Below are positions 19,218 through 26,216 of a DNA stretch of 64,000 nt, piece after piece (position 1 is the stretch's first letter; each line of letters opens with the position of its first letter). Under the pieces are notes generated by a model. It ran no database searches. It worked only from the letters and a program-made list of their open reading frames with translations, and was not told the origin of the DNA. A program made the position numbers and the translations under genes. This DNA is from Paraglaciecola marina (lineage in GTDB: Bacteria > Pseudomonadota > Gammaproteobacteria > Enterobacterales > Alteromonadaceae): NCBI RefSeq assembly GCF_004360155.1, contig NZ_ML178721.1, positions 124,001 through 188,000 on the forward strand, in the 5' to 3' direction.

Positions 19218-21285
19218 CCTTTTCTATGGCTTTTAGGTATTTGTATGTTTCTATTTGAGAGCGTAACTTTTTGCGGTTACCTCGGGCAACGTAAGGGTTA
19301 GTTTGCTTTTCATTAATCACCCGTGCTTTTAGAGTGTCTCTTAACTGCATGTTAAGTATATCGATCACTTTCGCTTTTAAATCAGTATCATAAATTGGGC
19401 AACCCACTTCAATTCTAAAGTCCATGTTGCGAGTCATCCAGTCAGCTGATGAAATAAACACTTTAGGATCACCAGCATTCTCAAACACTAGCACTCTAGG
19501 ATGCTCTAAAAAACGGTCTACCACACTTATAATACTGATGTTTTCACTTACGCCTTTTACACCCGGTACTAATGAACACATACCGCGAATAATAGCTTTA
19601 ATTCTTACGCCAGCTTGGCTGGCCTTATATAAGTCATCAATCAGTAATTTATCATCTAAATTATTAATTTTTAAGATGATCCCTGATTTTAATCCTTCGT
19701 TAGCATTTTGGATCTCTTGACGTACTAACAATTGAATTTTCGTTCTCGCGTTAAGGGGAGACACTTGTAAATGTTGGAATTTCTGTCTTCTGTAGGGCTG
19801 TTCAATAAAGGTGAATACTGCTCTGGCCTCATTAGCCAATTCTTGGTTACGGGTAAACAAGCTGAAATCTGTATATATTTTAGCGGTTTTTTCGTTGAAG
19901 TTACCTGTACCAAAGTGAGCGTAGTTAACTAGTTCACCCTTTTCTTCTCGGGTCACCACACATAACTTACTATGAATTTTTAAAGAAGGCATGCCAAACG
20001 CAACTTTAACGCCGGCATCTGTGAGGGTCTTAGCCCATTCAATGTTGTTCTCTTCGTCGAAACGCGCGCGTAGCTCAACCACTACAGTAACTTTTTTGCC
20101 GTTATCAACAGCATCAATTAAAGAACTAATTACCCGTGATTTACTCGCCACCCGGTAAATATTTAAGCGTATGTGTTTAACACTTGGGTCAAAAGCTGCC
20201 TGCCTTAAAAACTCAGTAACATGTAAAAAGCGATGGTATGGATAATAAAGCAGAATGTCTTTGGCTGTGATGGCATCAAAAACAGTATCGTATTCTGAAA
20301 AGTCTTTCGAAGTTAGTGCTGGAAGTTTTTTATTTTCGAGATAGTCGCGGCCGATATTTGGAAAACCAATAAAGTCTTTAAAGTTACGGTAAGCACCACT
20401 AGGAATTAAACTGTCATAAGAGGAGATTTTAAGGCGCTTTTTTAAATCTTTAAGCATTTCTGTGGGCATTCTTGCATCATGCACTACTCGCACAGGCTCG
20501 GCTATTAGCCTTTGTTTCATGCTGTCAGACATTTTATCAACATAACTTTCGTCAATTTCGTCATTAATAGAGTACTCAGAATCTCGAGTCATTTTAAAAG
20601 AATAGGCTTCTAAGTGGTCGAACTCAATAAACCCTTTAAATATGCTTTCTAGGTTTAAACGAATGATATCGTCTAATAATATGATGTATTTCTTTTTACG
20701 GCTTTTCTCTGGAGGAATGACAACAAACCGAGACATGTTTTGACTAGGAACTTCGATAACCGAATACGCTATGGCTTTATCATTTTTATGGATGCTGACA
20801 TATAAATAGGTGGCTGAGTCATTTAAGCGGGAAACCAATTTTACTTTTTTGTTTAATAAAACAGGGGCAATATGTCGAAGAATTTTATTTTTAAAGTAGT
20901 TAGTGAGCCATTCGGTATGGTAGTCATTTAGGTCTTCTTCACCTAATAAAAATATGTTGTATCTGGCCAATCCTTTAACTATGTCTAGATGAACACGATC
21001 AAAATCTTCTGTCATTCCTAATACTTTTTCTTGGATCTCTTCCATCAACTCTTTGGTTTGTTCAGCTTGTTCGGTTTCACCTTCATTCATGTGAATAAAA
21101 ATTTTACGCTTTACATCAGCTACTCTCACCCGGTAAAACTCATCCATATTGTTAGAGTAAATACCTAAAAATCTTATGCGCTCAATAATGGGGTTTGTTT
21201 TGTCTGCAGCTTCTTGAAGGACTCGTTGATTGAAAGATAACCAACTTAATTCGCGAGGGTAATAATTATTTTTACTATCAGGCAT
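19204..21285 (-). CDS. ppk: Polyphosphate kinase 1
   Basis: Ppk1 polymerises the gamma-phosphate of ATP into polyphosphate at the membrane. The 693-residue protein has the expected order: N-terminal helical domain starting YYPRELSWLSFNQRVLQEA, a head domain, and two phospholipase D-like catalytic domains. Segments PSLKIHSKLCVVTRE and YAHFGTGNFNEKTAKIYTD contain the histidines and Asn used for autophosphorylation. Length and motifs match E. coli Ppk. It leads the ppk-ppx operon, and a two-repeat Pho box lies 53 bases upstream of the start, indicating induction by phosphate starvation through PhoB. Confidence 0.97.
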   Translation of the reverse strand: MPDSKNNYYPRELSWLSFNQRVLQEAADKTNPIIERIRFLGIYSNNMDEFYRVRVADVKRKIFIHMNEGETEQAEQTKELMEEIQEKVLGMTEDFDRVHLDIVKGLARYNIFLLGEEDLNDYHTEWLTNYFKNKILRHIAPVLLNKKVKLVSRLNDSATYLYVSIHKNDKAIAYSVIEVPSQNMSRFVVIPPEKSRKKKYIILLDDIIRLNLESIFKGFIEFDHLEAYSFKMTRDSEYSINDEIDESYVDKMSDSMKQRLIAEPVRVVHDARMPTEMLKDLKKRLKISSYDSLIPSGAYRNFKDFIGFPNIGRDYLENKKLPALTSKDFSEYDTVFDAITAKDILLYYPYHRFLHVTEFLRQAAFDPSVKHIRLNIYRVASKSRVISSLIDAVDNGKKVTVVVELRARFDEENNIEWAKTLTDAGVKVAFGMPSLKIHSKLCVVTREEKGELVNYAHFGTGNFNEKTAKIYTDFSLFTRNQELANEARAVFTFIEQPYRRQKFQHLQVSPLNARTKIQLLVRQEIQNANEGLKSGIILKINNLDDKLLIDDLYKASQAGVRIKAIIRGMCSLVPGVKGVSENISIISVVDRFLEHPRVLVFENAGDPKVFISSADWMTRNMDFRIEVGCPIYDTDLKAKVIDILNMQLRDTLKARVINEKQTNPYVARGNRKKLRSQIETYKYLKAIEKGDNA

Positions 21286-21337
21286 TGGAACTCTTATTGA
21301 ATGTTTATTTTTATTGTAGTGATCGTCTAATGAGATT

Positions 21338-21355
21338 ATGACAATCAGATGACAA
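21338..21355 (-). promoter_or_regulatory. Pho box upstream of ppk
   Basis: On the minus strand TTGTCAT, the four bases CTGA, then TTGTCAT form two seven-base direct repeats with 11-base period, as in the PhoB consensus CTGTCAT-N4-CTGTCAT. It lies in the 83-base gap between the ACT-domain gene and ppk, pointing toward ppk. Confidence 0.75.
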
Positions 21356-21368
21356 TTCTCGTTAAATT

Positions 21369-21872
21369 TTATTCAATCTCAATATCTACCATTAAATCAT
21401 TGGCAACAGCTTCTAAGGTTTCTCGTAAACTATCTAAATCAAAATCTTCTGCAATTGTAATGGTTGCTTTTGCTTTAAATAGCGAGCCTCCCCAATTAGG
21501 CGCGCTTTCTAAATTGGAATCAAACTTAACAATATTCAAATTAAACTGACTCAGAACTTGGGTTAGCTCTTGAACAATCCCTGCTTTATCATTACCCATA
21601 ATTTCAATTTTAGCTGACTTTTGCTGCGAGCTTGACTCAAGATCTCCAGCTAGCAAATGAATCTTCAAGTCTGGGTGCTGCGAAAAACATTCAATTAAAT
21701 CTAAATGTTTGTCTTGTGGTAAATTGACTTCAACAAAACCTGCAAAATGTCCCGCCATATGAGAAAAGTTACTTCCTAGCCAGTTACCGCCCATATCAAA
21801 AACAGTTTTTGCTAAATCACTTATTAACCCGGGTTTATCTTGCCCAACTAAAGTAAATATCATTGGTTTCAT
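21369..21872 (-). CDS. GcvR-like double ACT-domain regulator
   Basis: The product (167 residues from the ATG at 21872; an upstream in-frame ATG at 21908 would add 12) consists of two ACT domains. The first starts PMIFTLVGQDKPGLISDLAK, the second KIEIMGNDKAGIVQELTQVL, both with the Asp-Lys-x-Gly turn of amino-acid-binding ACT folds. Such proteins are related to GcvR, which controls GcvA and the glycine-cleavage genes by protein contact, not DNA binding. No gcv gene is in the window, so the partner is unknown. The inner start is preferred because the family begins directly with the ACT strand; neither start has a strong ribosome site. Confidence 0.8.
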   Translation of the reverse strand: MKPMIFTLVGQDKPGLISDLAKTVFDMGGNWLGSNFSHMAGHFAGFVEVNLPQDKHLDLIECFSQHPDLKIHLLAGDLESSSQQKSAKIEIMGNDKAGIVQELTQVLSQFNLNIVKFDSNLESAPNWGGSLFKAKATITIAEDFDLDSLRETLEAVANDLMVDIEIE

Positions 21873-22116
21873 AAAACTGTCACATCCACGTAATAGAGTC
21901 GCTGTCATTGCGCTTTAGCCTAAACCATTATGCGTGGGTTTAATAATATTTAATTATTAATCGCTGAATTTTTAGACAATCATTTAACTTTTTATTTACG
22001 CGAACTAAATAGTTACTATTCGTGGGTAATACTGTCTTAGTAAAATAGGTTAGGATAGCCATATATTCAAAATGACCCATTTGGGTTCTGATTTTTTTAA
22101 GTAAAAGAGAGCTTTT

Positions 22117-22794
22117 ATGCCAATTAATTCATTTTTAGGGGTGTTTGCAAAATCACCACTAAAACCATTGGAAGATCATATCAATCTTGTTTACAAATGC
22201 AGCCAAGGTTTATTGCCTTTTTTTAAAGCTGTTTATGCTCAAGACTGGAAAGTTGCTGCCGACACTCAACAAATCATTTCTAAATTAGAAAAAGATGCTG
22301 ATGTTATTAAACGTGAACTGAGGGTTAGCTTACCCACTGGCATCTTTATGCCTATCCAACGTCAGGATGTTTTAGATTTATTAACGCAGCAAGACAAAAT
22401 TGCTAATAAAGCTAAAGATATATCTGGTCGTATTCTTGGGCGCCAGTTAGCGGTGCCTGAAGAATTACAAGTACCATTTATGGAGTATCTAGAACGTTGT
22501 CTAGATGCCACTAATCAAGCTAAGAAAGTCATTAATGAACTAGATGACTTGTTAGAGACTGGTTTTAAAGGCCGTGAGTTACGTTTGGTTGAGGATATGA
22601 TCGAACGATTGGACTTGATCGAAGATGATACTGACGCTTTGCAGATTAGTTTACGTAGAAATTTACTGGCACTGGAAAAAGACTTAAATCCGGTGGACGT
22701 GATGTTTTTATATAGCATTATTGAATGGGTTGGCGAGTTGGCTGACATTTCCGAGAGAGTCGGTTCAAGACTTGAATTAATGTTGGCCAACTAA
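22117..22794 (+). CDS. DUF47 / PhoU-like phosphate transport accessory protein
   Basis: This 225-residue all-helical cytoplasmic protein belongs to the DUF47 (TIGR00153-type) family, distant relatives of PhoU that are encoded with PiT phosphate transporters and thought to control them. It begins INSFLGVFAKSPLKPLEDHI and carries repeated Glu/Asp-rich helices (FMEYLERCLDATNQAKKVI and LIEDDTDALQISLRRNLLALE) that in the family bind metal ions. GAGAG lies before the ATG. The pit gene follows within a dozen bases. No phoR or phoB is in the window, so it is probably dedicated to the transporter. Confidence 0.92.
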   Translation: MPINSFLGVFAKSPLKPLEDHINLVYKCSQGLLPFFKAVYAQDWKVAADTQQIISKLEKDADVIKRELRVSLPTGIFMPIQRQDVLDLLTQQDKIANKAKDISGRILGRQLAVPEELQVPFMEYLERCLDATNQAKKVINELDDLLETGFKGRELRLVEDMIERLDLIEDDTDALQISLRRNLLALEKDLNPVDVMFLYSIIEWVGELADISERVGSRLELMLAN

Positions 22795-22805
22795 GAGATT
22801 TATTG

Positions 22806-24074
22806 ATGGATATTTTACAAACTTACGGTTTTATTTTAATCGTAACTGCCGCTGTGGTTGGGTTTTTAATGGCTTGGGGTATTGGTGCGAACGATGTGGC
22901 CAATGCTATGGGAACATCGGTTGGCTCTAAAGCGATTACCATAAAACAAGCAATTTTCATTGCCATGGTATTTGAGTTTGCTGGAGCTTATTTAGCAGGG
23001 GGAGAGGTTACCTCTACTATACGTAAAGGCATTATTGATGCCGCTTATTTTGTCGACACTCCCGAATTACTTGTGTATGGCATGATTTCGGCGTTGTTTG
23101 CTGCAGGGGTGTGGTTAGCTTTTGCTTCTTATTTGGGCTGGCCTGTTTCAACTACACACTCAATTATTGGTGCTATAGTTGGCTTTGCTGCTGTTGGCGT
23201 AAGTTCTGAGGCAGTAGAGTGGGGCAAAGTAACAGGCATAGTGGGGAGTTGGGTGATTACCCCTGCTATTTCCGGTTTTATTGCTTATTTAATATTCCAA
23301 AGTGCTCAAAAATTAATATTTGATACTGATCACCCCATAGACAACGCTAAGCGTTATGTTCCTTTTTATATGGCGGCCGCTGGTTTTATTATGTCACTGG
23401 TTACCATTAAAAAGGGGTTGTCACATGTAGGTTTGGAAATTGCCAGTTCAACTGGCTATTTCATAGCTTTGGCAATTGCAGTACTAATTGGTATTGCTGG
23501 AAAATTCGTAATAAACAATCTTAAGTTCGATAAAAATGCCGATAAAACCACCCATTACGCCAATGTAGAAAAAATCTTTGCAGTGCTGATGGTAGTGAGT
23601 GCTTGTTGTATGGCTTTTGCCCATGGTTCAAATGATGTTGCTAATGCTATTGGACCTTTAGCTGCGGTCGTCAGCATAGTAAATAGTGGCGGTGAGATTG
23701 GTTCTAGTGCGTCATTAGTTTGGTGGATTTTACCTCTTGGTGGTATTGGGATTGTGCTTGGTTTGGCTTTATTTGGCCACAAAGTTATTAAAACAATCGG
23801 TAATGGTATTACTCACTTAACACCTAGTAGAGGCTTTGCTGCAGAACTTGCAGCAGCAACCACTGTGGTTATTGCTTCAGGTACAGGCTTACCTATATCA
23901 ACTACGCAAACATTAGTTGGAGCGGTTTTAGGTGTGGGTATGGCTCGGGGGATTGCTGCAATAAACCTAGGGGTGGTACGTAATATCGTTATATCTTGGA
24001 TAGTTACACTACCTGCTGGTGCGGCGCTTTCTATTGTTTTCTTCTTTATGATAAAGGGTATATTTGCCCCTTAA
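22806..24074 (+). CDS. pit: PiT-family inorganic phosphate transporter
   Basis: Pit is a low-affinity, cation-coupled phosphate carrier in the inner membrane, usually moving neutral metal-phosphate. The protein (422 residues from ATG 22806, preferred to the TTG three bases earlier) has about ten hydrophobic segments and the two family signatures: GANDVANAMGTSVGSKAI near residue 28 and AHGSNDVANAIGPLAAVV near 275. The paired motifs GWPVSTTHSIIGA and GLPISTTQTLVGA are also intact. It is co-transcribed with the DUF47 gene, and a strong terminator follows. No Pho box is evident before this pair, as expected for a constitutive low-affinity system. Confidence 0.95.
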   Translation: MDILQTYGFILIVTAAVVGFLMAWGIGANDVANAMGTSVGSKAITIKQAIFIAMVFEFAGAYLAGGEVTSTIRKGIIDAAYFVDTPELLVYGMISALFAAGVWLAFASYLGWPVSTTHSIIGAIVGFAAVGVSSEAVEWGKVTGIVGSWVITPAISGFIAYLIFQSAQKLIFDTDHPIDNAKRYVPFYMAAAGFIMSLVTIKKGLSHVGLEIASSTGYFIALAIAVLIGIAGKFVINNLKFDKNADKTTHYANVEKIFAVLMVVSACCMAFAHGSNDVANAIGPLAAVVSIVNSGGEIGSSASLVWWILPLGGIGIVLGLALFGHKVIKTIGNGITHLTPSRGFAAELAAATTVVIASGTGLPISTTQTLVGAVLGVGMARGIAAINLGVVRNIVISWIVTLPAGAALSIVFFFMIKGIFAP

Positions 24075-24141
24075 TCTTGTATAGATAAGGTTAAATAAAA
24101 TACCTTATCCTAGGTTTGACTATACAGAATTTAAAATTATA

Positions 24142-24169
24142 ACCACTTGTTTTCAAGTGGTTTTTTTTT
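24142..24169 (+). terminator. Rho-independent terminator after pit
   Basis: ACCACTTG pairs with CAAGTGGT around TTTT, followed directly by eight more T. It isolates the DUF47-pit transcript from the Pho-box promoter downstream. Confidence 0.93.
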
Positions 24170-24265
24170 GTACTTTAAAAATTGACTCATAACTTTTCTT
24201 ATCAATAGAGTACATAAGTTAAGCTTTTTTGGTGCCCAATATTAAAGTTTTGTGACAATTATTTA

Positions 24266-24283
24266 CTGTAACAAAACTGTCAT
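24266..24283 (+). promoter_or_regulatory. Pho box upstream of the lipoprotein/TonB-receptor unit
   Basis: CTGTAAC, AAAA, CTGTCAT: two seven-base direct repeats spaced by four, close to the PhoB consensus and oriented toward the gene starting 64 bases later. A weak minus-ten (TACTCT, 24294-24299) lies ten bases past the box. It implies phosphate-starvation induction. Confidence 0.7.
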
Positions 24284-24347
24284 GCTGCTTAGTTACTCTG
24301 CTCCCGTTTTTTAATTCTAATAAATTTACTCTCGTTTGGAGAACACA

Positions 24348-26114
24348 ATGAAACTAAATAATACTTTTAAAGTTAGTACGCTTGTTTTAGCAATGGCCCT
24401 AGCTGGTTGTGGTGGCGGTGATATCGTTTTAGATGCTAGCGATAATAGTACTTATACAGATAACAGCGACAACAGCGTGACTGGTGACACTGGTAGTGGT
24501 GATACCAACGTTTGTGCTACTTACACTGATGAATCTGGTGTTGCCCAACAGGGTACTGAAGAAGGTGATAACTGCCGTTATACTTCTCAGTTTGTTAGTT
24601 CTTCTAACCCAATTCTTACTAACATCACTTTTTCTGCTTTAGAAAATGGTGGTGCTCATATCTTTAACGAAAGCTTATACATAGGTCAAAACTATAGTAG
24701 CTTGAGCGAAGCAGCTACTGCAGGTATCAATAGCGGCGGTGACGGTGCGAGCTTGTTTATTGAAGCTGGCGCAACTCTAGCGTTCCAATCTGGTACTGCT
24801 GTGGTAATTAACCGAGGCTCACAAATTCGAGCTGAAGGTACCTCTGATGCCCCTATTACTTTCACTTCTGAAACTGACATAGATGGCAATATCACTCCTG
24901 AAGAAACCGGCGCTTGGGGCGGCATGGTAATTAATGGTTTTGGTTTTACCAACGGTTGTGAATATGAATCAGGTTGGGCGTTTGAGCCAAATTCAGCTCT
25001 TGATGAAGGCAGTGCTTTAGAATTGGTTACTGACGCAGATTGTTCAATTGCCGTTGAAGGCTTAATCGGTAATGACGAAACTACTTATGGTGGTGAGCTA
25101 CCTGAAGATAACTCTGGTGAGCTTAGCTACGTAGTTGTTAAACATGCTGGATCTGCACTTTCTCCTGGTAACGAATTAAACGGTATTACCTTTGGTGCTG
25201 TTGGTAGTGAAACAACTGTTTCTAACCTAGAAATTTATTCAAACATAGATGATGGCATTGAGTTCTTCGGTGGCGGTGTAAACGTTGAAAATTATGTTGC
25301 TGTTTATGTGCAAGACGATTCAATCGATATCGATGATGGTTACTACGGCACTATCACCAACGCATTAGTGATTCAAGGTGGCGGTATAGATGCAGCAATC
25401 GGAACGCGTACTGGTGCACACTGTGTTGAATCTGACGGTGCGTCAACTCGTGACGAAGACACTGTATTTGACGAAGATTACTTAAGCCGTGCCACTATCA
25501 CTAATTTAACCTGTATTAGCTCAGCTAAAAATGAAGATACAGCGGGTAATGGTGATCCAGGTGCCGGTATTAACTTTGAAGAAGGTCACTTACTTACTGT
25601 GACTAACTCAATTATTACTACTGCTTATGCCGGTGATGATGAAGCTGAAAACAACAACTACTGTTTCCAAGCTGAAGATGACATCGATGCTATTCAAGTT
25701 GCTGCTGGGTTATTAACTTTCTCCGAAAACATCTTTGCTTGTCCTGACATGGTTGCTGATGATTTAGATCTGGGCACTGTTGATACATCAAGCGAGCAAT
25801 ATACTACAGCGGTATCACGTCGTGCAGACGGAGCAGCTGGTCCGTTCTCAGGAACTGTTGACGCATTCTTAGATGACACTGGAAACCTTACTTCTGAAGT
25901 AACTGTACGTGCTGATGAAGGCGTAACAACAAATATCTTAAGTGGTTTTTACACTGTTACCCAAGCTGACATGCTAGTCGACGGCACAGCTGTTAGCTTT
26001 GCGGCAGGTTCTACATTTACTGCTGATGACCTTAGTTGGACTTATGGCTTAATTGATGGTGCTCGCGGTCAAGATCTTTGGTTCGAAGACGGTCAAACTC
26101 CTGGCGATCGTTAA
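24348..26114 (+). CDS. Acidic, cysteine-paired outer-membrane lipoprotein of unknown function
   Basis: The ATG at 24348 follows a TTGGAGA site; the protein (588 residues) opens with a lipoprotein signal ending LAGC (about Cys20). After a linker rich in Asp, Ser and Thr, the body has many short beta strands with Gly/Asn turns and reads like a right-handed beta-helix (recurring VVINGFG, YVVVKHAG, ISNLEIYSNIDDGIEFFGG-type strands). Four cysteine pairs are spaced along it, suggesting disulfides. It is strikingly rich in Asp and Glu. It precedes the TonB-dependent receptor and lies behind a Pho box, so it is probably a surface partner that captures substrate for the receptor. No enzyme motif is visible. 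Confidence 0.82.
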   Translation: MKLNNTFKVSTLVLAMALAGCGGGDIVLDASDNSTYTDNSDNSVTGDTGSGDTNVCATYTDESGVAQQGTEEGDNCRYTSQFVSSSNPILTNITFSALENGGAHIFNESLYIGQNYSSLSEAATAGINSGGDGASLFIEAGATLAFQSGTAVVINRGSQIRAEGTSDAPITFTSETDIDGNITPEETGAWGGMVINGFGFTNGCEYESGWAFEPNSALDEGSALELVTDADCSIAVEGLIGNDETTYGGELPEDNSGELSYVVVKHAGSALSPGNELNGITFGAVGSETTVSNLEIYSNIDDGIEFFGGGVNVENYVAVYVQDDSIDIDDGYYGTITNALVIQGGGIDAAIGTRTGAHCVESDGASTRDEDTVFDEDYLSRATITNLTCISSAKNEDTAGNGDPGAGINFEEGHLLTVTNSIITTAYAGDDEAENNNYCFQAEDDIDAIQVAAGLLTFSENIFACPDMVADDLDLGTVDTSSEQYTTAVSRRADGAAGPFSGTVDAFLDDTGNLTSEVTVRADEGVTTNILSGFYTVTQADMLVDGTAVSFAAGSTFTADDLSWTYGLIDGARGQDLWFEDGQTPGDR

Positions 26115-26153
26115 TACCGAAGGCGCTGATTTATTGGCGTAGCCTATGTGATG

Positions 26154-26171
26154 GGGCGCTTCACGGCGCCC
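26154..26171 (+). other. GC-rich hairpin between the lipoprotein and receptor genes
   Basis: GGGCGC and GCGCCC pair around six bases, followed by TTTCT. The weak T tract suggests an attenuator or mRNA-stabilising hairpin lowering receptor expression relative to the lipoprotein. Confidence 0.45.
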
Positions 26172-26216
26172 TTTCTCGTAAAGGGCATTGTAACGATTAA
26201 TTAAGAGTGAACACCG

